A DNA stretch of 64,000 nucleotides from Yamagishiella unicocca. Taxonomy: Eukaryota; Chlorophyta; Chlorophyceae; Chlamydomonadales; Volvocaceae. The stretch lies in assembly GCA_003116995.1 (NCBI GenBank), contig BDSL01000104.1:1-64000 (forward strand). The letters run 5' to 3'. Under the pieces are notes generated by a model, which did no database searches, was not told the DNA's origin, and was given only the letters and a program-made list of their open reading frames with translations. A program made the position numbers and the translations under genes. Shown here piece after piece: positions 1-9,383 of this stretch; position 1 is the first letter of the stretch; each line of letters opens with the position of its first letter.

Positions 1-560
1 TCTCCTCACGGCCCAAACGGGCCTTACACGCACTGCAAGCGCAGTTGTCGAGCTGACACTACGCGCTGTCCACCCAGCAAACTCAAATTCTGAAAGACAA
101 TAGATAGCGCTCTATACGTACCCGAGGCCGTCGGCGCATCGCTAATAAGCCCTACACCCGAGGGCGGAATTGGGCCGACTCAGATCGCACAACCGGCAAA
201 AGGGAGACTCTATAGTCAGCGAACGGCCGATTTAGTCCGGGTGCATCTACCACCACAACGAGAACACCTCTAAAGAACGACGTCACAAACACCACCACCG
301 CCCCCCCCACCCCCACCCTTGGGAGGGAATGAGATGTAGGATGGGGTGGGCGCCAAAAGGGAAAACCGGCGCCCATCTCACAGTGGGCCGCCGTGTCATG
401 CACGGGCCCCCCCTCTCCCCGTCGTCCCGGCGCCGGAGACAGCCGCACCGCTGGCTTAGGGGCGCCCCCCCCTCCCACAAGGAGCGCCGAGACGAGGGAG
501 TCGAGCGTGCCCGTGCAGCATTCCCCCACACCTATGTCCCGCGTAGCGATCTTCCTAAGT
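1..560. repeat. Terminal inverted repeat region of the DIRS-like element, left
   Basis: Non-coding sequence outside the recombinase. It is nearly identical to the reverse complement of about 7850-8386, including GGCCCAAACGGGCC near the tip and the CGATGCGCCGACGGCC segment. A homopurine/homopyrimidine GC tract (300-480) lies inside. No coding sequence is supported here. Confidence 0.8.
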
Positions 561-564
561 CGGA

Positions 565-1774
565 TTACATCATCCCTACCACCGACAAACGTGTCGCGAG
601 TGATGACTGCAGGTAGGCATCTACCGCATCCGAACGCCAGCGCCCGTGTAACTTTATCAACTCCCGACTTGCCCCAGCTTCCGCCGCCGCGATGGCTCCC
701 CCACGCCTCAAGCTGTGAGACGAGAACAGCTGTAAGCGCTCCGCATAGCCCGGATAACGGGACCCCACCTCACGCAGCAACGACCGGAGCCTGGCGGTGA
801 ACGCACCCTTGCCAGGCACACTGCCCCAGTGCCCACCTCCGAAAAGAGGCGCCTCGTTGCCGGCTCCTTGCGCCAACCGGAAACGGAGGTGGCGCCGCAC
901 AATGCGCCCAACACAGATACCACTACCCGACTCTTCCGGGAAGCACACCGTCGCCCCTTGCCCCTGCTGGTCCGTCTTGCTACGAACTACTCGCACTGCG
1001 ATCCCTCCCCCGTGAAGGTCGGAAACAGCACCCACAGTCAAACCCCACAGCTCGCTCCGTCGCAGCATCCCAAAGAACCCCAGCACCAACCAACACGCAT
1101 CTCGCGCACCCTCCACGGCACGGCTCTGCTGAGCAGCCGCTGTGGCCGCCAGCCAACCGAGCAGCAGCCGCAGCATCGCTACCGTAACGGGTGCCTTAAT
1201 ATCTCGTACCGCCCCGGCGCCGGAACCGGCCGCTCGCAAGGCCCGCTGCAACATCATCCGTACCCGGGGATGGTTCCGTACTGTGGCCGCTGCCTGAACC
1301 CCCCGCGAACGCTGCCAGTCACACAAAGCCGAAAGCGTGCCCTCAATCGTGGAGCGCGCATAACGCGTGGAAGCAAAGGCAATAAACAAGCACAAGGTAA
1401 CCGGGTTGATGTCCCGGTCCCGGCCCCACGGCAAAGCATCGTTCTCTGCCAACCCCAGTTGTTCCTCACAGAAACGAACGTAACGGGCGCCGATGCGACA
1501 TGTAAGTCAGCGAGGAGCTGTCGGCCACCGCCGAGGCCGCCAGAGCCACCAGCTCCCATGCCAATTGCACCGCTGCAGTGCCCGCCCGCTCCGGGTCCAG
1601 GCCAGCGGTGGCGAGAATGCAGGGTACGCAACTGAACCAACCGCCAGCGTAAGCGGCCGCCACCAGCCCGAGACAGGCACGATGAAAAATCCCACCGCAG
1701 GACTCGCACCGTAGCGGCATCCGTTCCGTGGGCCGCCCGCACACGCCACATCCCGCTGGCCCTGCACGGCTCAC
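565..1774 (-). pseudogene. PHD-finger tyrosine recombinase of the DIRS element, broken by one frameshift (left copy)
   Basis: It follows the RT-RNase H frame by 15 bp on the same strand. The first frame (1466-1774) encodes a PHD/RING-like finger with CGVC, CESC, FHRAC and CVPC pairs. The second frame (565-1452) encodes the recombinase: an N-terminal core-binding segment (LCLFIAFASTRYARSTIEG) and a catalytic domain. Catalytic residues visible are Arg in GMLRRSELW, Lys in VRSKTDQQG, His-x-x-Arg in SHSLRRGG, HGRW, and the nucleophile Tyr in DAYLQSS. A single extra C near 1488, compared with the right copy (GGCGCCCG versus GGCGCCG), separates the two frames. The recombinase would integrate circular cDNA. 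Catalysis looks intact; only the junction is broken, and it could be a sequencing error. Confidence 0.8.
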
Positions 1775-1789
1775 ACGGCAGGGTCAAGT

Positions 1790-3820
1790 TCAGGGGAGCC
1801 GCAACACCAACAGATCGTACGGGGTGGGATCCGCCGGCCGCCCCGACTGCCACAAGCAGACCCGAGAGCCCGCTGGAAGCACGTGAACCTTTCTGAACAC
1901 CGGACGCGATCCCCCCAGGAAACGGCCATGCCATGTCCGCTCCGGCCAATAGGGAACCACGATGGTTGCGCGGGTCTCGTACGGTCGCAGCTGGTACGCC
2001 TCCCAGATCTCTGCGAGCACCTCGCCCGCCAGTTCCGGAGGGGGAAAGGCCCACAGCACCTTGCCCGCCAGATCCGCGGCCCGGCCAATCACTGAATTTC
2101 CGGGCGAGTAGAACTGCTGGCAGCCTGGCTGCATGTTCACACCCTTGTCATCACAGCAACAGTCCACCGTCGGTTGATAATTCGTGGCCGCACACAACGA
2201 CATGAAAACCCCCGGCCTCAGCCGCAGCTGCTGCCGCCGTGCCACCTCCAGGTGCCGGCTCAGATGATCCGCCCGCACGTTGTCGATCCCCGCAATGTGC
2301 TCCGCGCGCAGCTCAAAACCGTAACGTATCGCCAGGAGGGCAATCTCGCGGCAGATGGGCCGGCCCACCGCGATGCGCGTGGCACCGCGCCTTACCGCGG
2401 CGACCGCTTGGGTGTTGTCACAGCGCACCATTACCCGCCGGTCGCGTAAACGGGGACCAAAGGCCCGCAAGGCGTGCAGAATGGCTGTGAGTTCCAGCCA
2501 GGCTACGTGCAGAGCCCGTTGATCGGCTGCCCAAATTCCTTGCAGCTCCGCGTCTTCCCATGCCGCACCAAACCCCCGCCCGCTCGCGTCTGTGAAGATG
2601 ACTGCCCCATCCGGACCGACGAAATTCCCCCAAACAAGGTCCAGCTGACTGGTCGCTGTACGTTTCACGCCGTCCCATATGCTGGTGGCGTGGGAGAGTA
2701 TATCGGACCAGGCAGCTAAATCATGCACAGCGTCGGGCGACAGGAGGACCGTAGGTAAGTTGGCTACGGCGAGGTTGTCGTACAGTCCCTGCATGAAGCC
2801 AGCCCCCCAGCGGCATGCTCTGGCGATGAAAGCGAGTTTCCCAACCGTAGCCTGCAAATCGGAGCGTGCTACGGGCTGGGATGCGGATGCGCTGGCCAGG
2901 AGCGCGTTGACGGCGGTGGCATAGCGAGTTCGTTTGGTTGTTGCAATGCGCATCTCGAGGCGCACCGTGTCGAACAGCATGCCCAGGAACTCCATTTGCT
3001 GTGCTGCGGCGTCCCGTCCGCAATCCTTCTCCTTCTTCCACTCAAGGCCTAATGAAGTCCCCAACACGTCCATAACTGCGAAGGCGCCACAGACGTCAGC
3101 AAAGGTATTCCCCAGGATGATATAGTCATCGACATATACGAAAATTTTGACATGGAGGCCTCGGACGTCGCATTCGCGTTGGAAGATGTCGCAAGCTGCC
3201 TGGGAGACACCCACGAAGATAGGCGGACTCTGGCTGGCTCCAAATGGTAGCACCACCCATCGTTGTAGTCTGTTCGATATCGGGTGACGGAAAGCGACAT
3301 AACGGCGCGAATCTGGGTGCAGCTTGACGTGGTGAAACCCCGAAGCCAGGTCACGCTTGCCCAGGTACCCACCCGGTGGCAACGCCTCCAGGATGTCAGC
3401 TAGGGCTGGAAGCGGGCAAGGCAAATGCGCCATGCAGGCGTTGACACCTGAGCGCGTGGGGTCAATGATGGGACGGATGTCGTTGTCACCCTTCGGGACC
3501 ACATGCAGCGGGCTGATGACTGCTGCAAAATCCTCTTCACGGCCATGGATGCTGGGGTTGTACTCCTCTGTAATACCGGCTGCCAGCAGGTCATCGAAGT
3601 ACTGGCCCATAGCTGTCAGATGAGGCGTAATGGAGTCATAGTTTCGTACATTCTGACGGCTGGGAGGTGAGTGGAACAGCCATTGGGCTTCATTTCGGAT
3701 TGCTGGAGAGTCGAACCCGTGCTTGAGCCATTCTGCAGTACGCAGCTTGTTGCCATCCGGGCCAAACCATTGGCGACTGGGGTGCGCTGCTAGGTTTTCC
3801 AGTGTGGCATCCAGCGCCAA
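1790..3820 (-). CDS. DIRS-type reverse transcriptase-RNase H polyprotein
   Basis: An open frame of 676 codons. In order it shows an RT fingers motif (VVPKGDNDIRPIIDPTRSG), the palm motif KRDLASGFHHVKLHPD, LPFGASQSPPIFV, the catalytic box FVYVDDYIILG and FLGMLF. An RNase H domain follows with acidic residues in TDASGRGFGAAW, a Glu in WLELTAILHAL, an Asp in VRCDNTQAVAAV, and the closing NVRADHLSRH. The protein would copy the element's RNA and degrade the template. The C-terminal 130 residues after RNase H have no recognised domain. The frame is unbroken, so this copy could still be functional or recent. The upstream gag region expected in a full element is absent; about 260 bp beyond the start the sequence passes into the minisatellite. 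Confidence 0.85.
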   Translation of the reverse strand: MALDATLENLAAHPSRQWFGPDGNKLRTAEWLKHGFDSPAIRNEAQWLFHSPPSRQNVRNYDSITPHLTAMGQYFDDLLAAGITEEYNPSIHGREEDFAAVISPLHVVPKGDNDIRPIIDPTRSGVNACMAHLPCPLPALADILEALPPGGYLGKRDLASGFHHVKLHPDSRRYVAFRHPISNRLQRWVVLPFGASQSPPIFVGVSQAACDIFQRECDVRGLHVKIFVYVDDYIILGNTFADVCGAFAVMDVLGTSLGLEWKKEKDCGRDAAAQQMEFLGMLFDTVRLEMRIATTKRTRYATAVNALLASASASQPVARSDLQATVGKLAFIARACRWGAGFMQGLYDNLAVANLPTVLLSPDAVHDLAAWSDILSHATSIWDGVKRTATSQLDLVWGNFVGPDGAVIFTDASGRGFGAAWEDAELQGIWAADQRALHVAWLELTAILHALRAFGPRLRDRRVMVRCDNTQAVAAVRRGATRIAVGRPICREIALLAIRYGFELRAEHIAGIDNVRADHLSRHLEVARRQQLRLRPGVFMSLCAATNYQPTVDCCCDDKGVNMQPGCQQFYSPGNSVIGRAADLAGKVLWAFPPPELAGEVLAEIWEAYQLRPYETRATIVVPYWPERTWHGRFLGGSRPVFRKVHVLPAGSRVCLWQSGRPADPTPYDLLVLRLP

Positions 3821-4062
3821 AATTGCCAGGATGTCTGCGGAAGAATCAAGTTGGCAATGGTCAGCTTCTCAGGCTAAGGGCTGTCGAGTATAGGGTGGAG
3901 TTATTACTCCTGCAGGGTCCCGGCCAAGCCCGGCCTATGCGACTTCGAAAGTTAGGCCGCGCCATTCGACCCGTCCAGGCCCACGGTGCGGTTGGGCCGG
4001 TGGCCCGCCAAGCCTTGTGTATGGCACGGCGGGCACACCGGGCCGCGGATGGAAATGCCCGA

Positions 4063-5737
4063 CGGAGTTATCAGCTCCCGCCGGGCTCACGGGCGGCAAC
4101 TCGGCGGAGTCCCACACTCCGCCGGGCACACGGGAGGGGGGCAGGGGAAACCGGCGGAGTCCCCAACTCCGCCGGGCACAAGGGAGGGGGGGGGAACCGG
4201 CGGAGTCCCCAACTCCGCCGGGCACAAGGGAGGGGGGAGGGAACCGGCGGAGTCCCCAACTCCGCCGGGCACAAGGGAGGGAGGGGGGAACCGGCGGAGT
4301 CCCCAACTCCGCCGGGCACAAGGGAGGGGGGAGGGAACCGGCGGAGTCCCCAACTCCGCCGGGCACAAGGGAGGGAAGGGGGGGGAACCGGCGGAGTCCC
4401 CAACTCCGCCGGGCACAAGGGAGGGGGAGGGAACCGGCGGAGTCCCCAACTCCGCCGGGCACACGGGAGGGGGGAGGGAACCGGCGGAGTCCCCAACTCC
4501 GCCGGGCACAAGGGAGGGGGGAGGGAACCGGCGGAGTCCCAACTCCGCCGGGCACAGGAGGGGGGGAACCGGCGGAGTCCCCAACTCCGCCGGGCACAAG
4601 GGAGGGGGGGAGGGAACCGGCGGAGTCCCCAACTCCGCCGGGCACAAGGGAGGGGGGGGGGAACCGGCGGAGTCCCCAACTCCGCCGGGCACAAGGGAGG
4701 GAGGGGGGAACCGGCGGAGTCCCCAACTCCGCCGGGCACAAGGGAGGGGGGGGGAACCGGCGGAGTCCCCAACTCCGCCGGGCACAAGGGAGGGGGGGGG
4801 GAACCGGCGGAGTCCCCAACTCCGCCGGGCACAAGGGAGGGAGGGGGGAACCGGCGGAGTCCCCAACTCCGCCGGGCACAAGGGAGGGGGGGGAACCGGC
4901 GGAGTCCCCAACTCCGCCGGGCACAAGGGAGGGGGGAGGGAACCGGCGGAGTCCCCAACTCCGCCGGGCACAAGGGAGGGGGGGGGAACCGGCGGAGTCC
5001 CCAACTCCGCCGGGCACAAGGGAGGGGGGAGGGAACCGGCGGAGTCCCCAACTCCGCCGGGCACAAGGGAGGGGGCAGGGGAACCGGCGGAGTTCCCAAC
5101 TCCGCCGGGCACAAGGGAGGGGGGCAGGGGAACCGGCGGAGTCCCCAACTCCGCCGGGCACACGGGAGGGGGGCAGGGAACCGGCGGAGTCCCCAACTCC
5201 GCCGGGCACAAGGGAGGGGGGAGGGAACCGGCGGAGTCCCCAACTCCGCCGGGCACAAGGGAGGGGGGAGGGAACCGGCGGAGTCCCCAACTCCGCCGGG
5301 CACAAGGGAGGGAGGGGGAACCGGCGGAGTCCCCAACTCCGCCGGGCACAAGGGAGGGGGGAGGGAACCGGCGGAGTCCCCAACTCCGCCGGGCACAAGG
5401 GAGGGAGGGGGGAACCGGCGGAGTCCCCAACTCCGCCGGGCACAAGGGAGGGGGGAGGGAACCGGCGGAGTCCCCAACTCCGCCGGGCACAAGGGAGGGG
5501 GCAGGGGAACCGGCGGAGTTCCCAACTCCGCCGGGCACAAGGGAGGGGGCAGGGGAACCGGCGGAGTCCCCAACTCCGCCGGGCACACGGGAGGGGGCAG
5601 GGGAACCGGCGGAGTCCCCAACTCCGCCGGGCACAAGGGAGGGGGGAGGGAACCGGCGGAGTCCCCAACTCCGCCGGGCACAAGGGGGGGGGGGGGGCAG
5701 GGGAACCGGCGGAGTTCTCAACTCCGCCGGGCACAAG
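4063..5737. repeat. Hairpin minisatellite, about 35 tandem units of 44-50 bp
   Basis: Each unit contains GGCGGAGT, a CCCCA loop and ACTCCGCC, giving an 8-bp stem, followed by GGGCACAAGG and a G-rich spacer of variable length (GGGAGGGGGGAGGG type). Degenerate units begin near 4063 and regular ones run from about 4111 to 5737. Unit length varies through the G-run (typically 46-48 bp), and some units carry CACACGG instead of CACAAGG or lack a base (near 4536 and 4556). The array sits exactly at the junction where the inverted right copy begins inside RNase H. Frames through it stay open on both strands only because the units lack stops; it should not be annotated as protein coding. Confidence 0.95.
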
Positions 5738-6121
5738 GGATGGGGCAGTCATCTTCACAGACGCGAGCGGGCGGGGGTTTGGTGCGGCATGGGAAGACGC
5801 GGAGCTGCAAGGAATTGGGCAGCCGATCAACGGGCTTTGCACGTAGCCTGGCTGGAACTCACAGCCGTTCTGCACGCTTTGCGGGCTTTTGGTCCCCGTT
5901 TACGCCACGGGCGGGTAATGGTGCGCTGTGACAACACCCAAGCGGTCGCCGCGGTGAGGCGCGGTGCCACGCGCATCGCGGTGGGCCGGCCCAGCTGCCG
6001 CGAGATTGCCCTCCTGGCGATACGTTACGGTTTTGAGCTGCGCGCGGAGCACATTGCGGGGATCGACAACGTGCGGGCGGATCGCCTGAGCCGGCACCTG
6101 GAGGTGGCACGGCGGCAGTAG
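5738..6121 (+). pseudogene. RNase H fragment of the DIRS element (right arm)
   Basis: The sequence enters abruptly from the minisatellite at the codons for GAVIFTDASGRGFGAAW and runs through the RNase H Glu and Asp motifs to LSRHLEVARRQ. A TAG stop (6119-6121) then replaces a left-copy Gln codon, next to a small deletion of the sequence encoding RLRPGV in the left copy. The whole RT domain upstream is missing. This is an inverted 5'-truncated copy of 1790-2612, not an independent gene. Confidence 0.8.
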
Positions 6122-6136
6122 CTGGTTTTCCTGTCG

Positions 6137-6622
6137 TTGTGTGTGGCCACGAATTATCAACCGACGGTGGATTGTTGCTGTGATGACGAGGGTGTGAACA
6201 TGCAGCCAGGCTGCCAGCAGTTCTACTCGCCCGCAAATTCAGTGACTGGACGGGCCGCGGATCTGGCGGGCAAGGTGCTGTGGGCCCTTCCCCCCCGGAT
6301 CTGGCGGGCAAGGTGCTGGGGGCCCTTCCCCCCCCCGGAACTGGCGGGCAAGGTGCTGTGGGCCCTTCCCCCCCCGGAACTGGCGGGCAAGGTGCTCGCA
6401 GAGATCTGGGAGGCGTACCAGCTGCGACCATACGAAACCCGCGCAACCATCGTGGTTCCCGATTGGCCGGAGCGGACATGGCATGGTCGTTTCCTGGGGG
6501 CATCGCGTCCGGTGTTCAGAAAGGTTCACGTGCTTCCAGCGGGCGCTCGGGTTTGCTTGTGGCCGTCGGGGCGGCCGGCGGATCCCACCCCGTACGATCT
6601 GTTGGTGTTGCGGCTCCCCTGA
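6137..6622 (+). pseudogene. RT-RNase H C-terminal tail copy with expanded 39-bp repeat
   Basis: This matches the unrecognised C-terminal tail of the left RT-RNase H frame (ATNYQPTVDCCCDD to TPYDLLVLRLP). It is separated from the RNase H fragment by the stop at 6119-6121. Inside it the ADLAGKVLWA segment is repeated through expansion of a 39-bp DNA unit, so the tail is longer than in the left copy. No domain is recognised. Confidence 0.7.
6261..6395 (+). repeat. 39-bp tandem repeat, about 3.5 copies
   Basis: The unit CTGGCGGGCAAGGTGCTG followed by a GGGCCC and C-run segment recurs at about 6262, 6301, 6340 and 6379. The inverted left arm has only about two units (2027-2070), so the array expanded (or contracted in the other arm) after the two arms became separate. 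Confidence 0.85.
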
Positions 6623-6637
6623 ACTTGAACCTGCCGT

Positions 6638-7846
6638 GTGAGCCGTGCAGGGCCAGCGGGATGTGGCGTGTGCGGACGGCCCACGGGACGGGTGCCGCTG
6701 CGGTGCGAGTCCTGCGGTGGGATTTTCCGTCGTGCCTGTCTCGGGCTGGTGGCGGCCGCTTGCGCTGGCGGTTGGTTCAGTTGCTTACCCTGCATTCTCG
6801 CCACCGCTGGCCTGGACCCGGAGCGGGCGGGCACTGCAGCGGAGCAATTGGCATGGGAGCTGGTGGCTCTGGCGGCCTCGGCGGTGGCCGACAGCTCCTC
6901 GCTGACTTACATGTCGCATCGGCGCCGTTACGTTCGTTTCTGTGTGGAACAAGTGGGGTTGGCGGAGAACGTTGCTTTGCCGTGGGGCCGGGACCGGGAT
7001 ATCAACCCGGTTACCTTGTGCTTGTTTATTGCCTTTGTTTCCACGCGATATGCGCGCTCCACGATTGAGGGCACGCTTTCGGCTTTGTGTGACTGGCAGC
7101 GTTTCGCGGGGGGGTTCAGGCAGCGGCCACAGTACGGAACCATCCCCGGGTACCGATGATGTTGCAGCGGGCCTTGCGAGCAGCCGGTTCCGGCGCCGGG
7201 GCGGTACGAGATATTAAGGCACCCGTCGCGGTAGCGATGCTACGGCTGCTGCTCGCTTGGCTGGCGGCCACAGCGGATGCTCAGCAGAGCCGTGCCGTGG
7301 AGGGGGCACGAGACGCGTGTTGGCTGGTGCTAGGGTTCTTTGGGATGCTGCGACGGAGCGAGCTGTGGGGTTTGACTGTGGGCGCTGTTTCCGACTTTCA
7401 CGGGGGAGGGATCGCAGTGCGAGTAGTTCGTAGCAAGACGGACCAGCAGGGGCAAGGGGCGACGGTGTGCTTCCCGGAAGAGTCGGGTAGTGGTATCTGT
7501 GTTGGGCGCATTGTGCGGCGCCACCTCCGTTTCCGGTTGGCGCAAGGAGCAGGCAACGAGGCGCCTCTTTTCGGAGACGGGCACTGGGGCAATGTGCCTG
7601 GCAAGGGGGCGTTTACCGCCAGGCTCCGGTCGTTCCTGCGTGAGGTGGGGTCCCGTTATCCGGGCCTTGCGGAGCGCTTACATAGTTCTCGTCTCACGGC
7701 TTGAGGCGTGGGGGAGCCATCGCGGCGGCGGAAGCTGGGACAAGTCGGGAGTTGATAAATTACACGGGCGCTGGCGTTCGGATGCGGTAGATGCCTACCT
7801 GGAGTCGTCACTCGCGACACGTTTGTCGGTGGTAGGGATGATGTAA
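6638..7846 (+). pseudogene. PHD-finger tyrosine recombinase, degraded right copy
   Basis: This is the inverted partner of 565-1774. Here the finger and core-binding domain are in one frame (6638-7159), showing that in the element finger and recombinase form one protein. The finger has lost its His (FRRAC instead of FHRAC). The frame breaks near 7110-7156, and again near 7680 by a 1-bp loss (CATAGTTC versus CAGCTGTTC), just before the catalytic His-x-x-Arg. A further 1-bp loss lies near 7756 (GATAAATTAC versus GATAAAGTTAC). The catalytic Tyr region (DAYLESS) survives in a third frame. It cannot encode an active enzyme. Confidence 0.85.
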
Positions 7847-7849
7847 TCC

Positions 7850-8386
7850 GACTTAGGAAGATCGCTACGCGGGACATAGGTGTGGGGGAATGCTGCACGG
7901 GCACGCTCGACTCCCTCGCCGCGCCGCTCCTTGTGGGAGGGGGGGGCGCCCCTTGGCCAGCGGTGCGGCTGTCTCCTGCGCCGGGACGACGGGGAGAGGG
8001 GGGGCCCGTGCATGACACGGCGGCCCACTGTAGGGTGGGCGCCGGTTTCCCTTTTGGCGCCCACCCCATCCTACATCTCATTCCCTCCCAAGGGGTGGGG
8101 GGCGGCGGTGGTGGTGTTTGTGACGTCGTTCTTTAGATGTGTTCTCGTTGTGATGGTAGCTGCACCCGGACTGAATCGGCCATTCACTGACTATAGAGTC
8201 TCCCTGGGTCGGCCCAATTCCGCCCTCGGGTGGAGGGCTTATTAGCGATGCGCCGACGGCCTCGGGTACGTATAGAGCGCTATTTATTGTCCTTCAGAAT
8301 CTGAGTTTGCTGGGTGGGCAGCGCGTAGTGTCGGCTCGACAACTGCGCTTGCAGTGCGTGTAAGGCCCGTTTGGGCCGTGAGGAGA
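7850..8386. repeat. Terminal inverted repeat region of the DIRS-like element, right
   Basis: Reverse-complement partner of positions 1-560. The stretch 7884-8066 is also copied into the loop of the neighbouring foldback element (8723-8905). Confidence 0.8.
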
Positions 8387-8429
8387 GACTGTAAGAAGCC
8401 GACGGGTGGATCAGGACAACACCGTTTGG

Positions 8430-9175
8430 AAACTAAATTTTAGAATTATTCTAAAATTCGGTTCTAAGAGGTAGTTGGCCTGGGCGCTCCAGGAGGGGGC
8501 CTGGGCCTGGTGTTGTTGGCCGAGGCGACGGCGCCGTGTTGTTTCTCCGTTCACTTCACTTAGAAGAGTTGTCGCTACGCACCTGTTTATTCCGGTCTGC
8601 GGAGTGCGGGCGGGTTAGCCATCTAGTTTCGGATCCGCGGGCGTGCAGTCGCGCGGGAGTGTCTGGTTCGCTGATCGCGACTCGCCGAGTTTTGTTTCCC
8701 ACCCACCCACCCTTCATCCTGGGGGGGAATGCTGCACGGGCACGCTCGACTCCCTCGCCGCGCCGCTCCTTGTGGGAGGGGGGGGCGCCCCTTGGCCAGC
8801 GGTGCGGCTGTCTCCTGCGCCGGGACGACGGGGAGAGGGGGGGCCCGTGCATGACACGGCGGCCCACTGTAGGGTGGGCGCCGGTTTCCCTTTTGGCGCC
8901 CACCCGGCCGACAAAACTCGGCGAGTCGCGATCAGCGAACCAGACACTCCCGCGCGACTGCACGCCCACGGATCCGAAACTAGATGGCTAACCCGCCCGC
9001 ACTCCGCAGACCGGAATAAACAGGTGCGTAGCGACAACTCTTCTAAGTGAGGTGAACGGAGAAACAACACGGCGCCGTCGCCTCGGCCAACAACACCAGG
9101 CCCAGGCCCCCTCCTGGAGCGCCCAGGCCAACTACCTCTTAGAACCGAATTTTAGAATAGTCTAAAATTTAGTTT
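8430..9175. mobile_element. Foldback (palindromic) element, 265-bp arms
   Basis: Arms 8430-8694 and 8911-9175 are near-perfect reverse complements (a handful of mismatches, for example TCACTTCACTT versus TCACCTCACTT). The tips are AT-rich (AAACTAAATTTTAGA) in an otherwise GC-rich region, and the outer 30 bp can itself fold. There is no ORF with support. This is the structure of a foldback or MITE-type non-autonomous element. ACACC occurs at 8418-8422 and 9176-9180, but the left copy is 7 bp away from the arm, so a target-site duplication is unproven. Confidence 0.8.
8723..8905 (+). repeat. 183-bp copy of DIRS sequence inside the foldback loop
   Basis: It is essentially identical to 7884-8066 at a constant offset of 839 bp, in the same orientation. 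The matching part ends abruptly at both sides. About 28 bp of unrelated C-rich sequence (8695-8722) separates it from the left arm, and it meets the right arm after only about 5 bp. Confidence 0.9.
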
Positions 9176-9383
9176 ACACCCCTTACACTACGATTACATT
9201 TCTGCATTTTAGCCCAGACAACACGCACACTTGAGCAGTTGTGCTCACATACTGTAGTATGCTGTGATACATTAGTGAATGTACCGGTCTATTACAGCTA
9301 CCTTCGTAGCCAGCGCGCACCCTAACCGTTCGCCCAGGGCAGCTGCAAGGCTCGATTGAGCAGCGCACTTCGAATGCGCAACA

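Larger units (their letters stand above)
1..8386. mobile_element. DIRS/Kangaroo-like tyrosine-recombinase retrotransposon arranged as a giant inverted repeat
   Basis: The first 2.6 kb is repeated in inverted orientation at about 5738-8386: position 1 pairs with 8386 and position 2610 pairs with 5740. The left arm (minus strand) carries RT-RNase H, a PHD-like zinc finger and a tyrosine recombinase. The right arm (plus strand) carries a truncated, frameshifted copy of RNase H, finger and recombinase. RT plus tyrosine recombinase without a DDE integrase defines DIRS-type elements; in Volvox this group is represented by Kangaroo. I see no methyltransferase domain, which favours a PAT/Kangaroo-like rather than DIRS1-like assignment. 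The centre (2613-5737) has the 5' half of RT and a hairpin minisatellite. No gag-like ORF is visible. The element reaches the window edge, so its true left end may lie outside. Arms differ by indels of about 37 bp in total, mainly a 39-bp-unit expansion in the right arm. Confidence 0.85.

Noticed and set aside
829..1635. Plus-strand frame of 268 codons inside the DIRS left arm
   Set aside because: It is a shadow of the recombinase frame on the opposite strand.
1790..3820. Pararetrovirus or hepadnavirus-like reverse transcriptase
   Set aside because: The YVDD box alone could suggest it, but the linked tyrosine recombinase and inverted repeats identify a DIRS-type retrotransposon.
3802..6121. 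Open frames of 530-711 codons through the minisatellite on both strands
   Set aside because: They exist in several frames at once because the repeat unit has no stop codons. The encoded Gly/Arg/Pro repeats have no domain, and the frames change with G-run length.
8418..9180. ACACC target-site duplication flanking the foldback element
   Set aside because: The left copy is separated from the arm by 7 bp that have no partner on the right, so the match may be chance.
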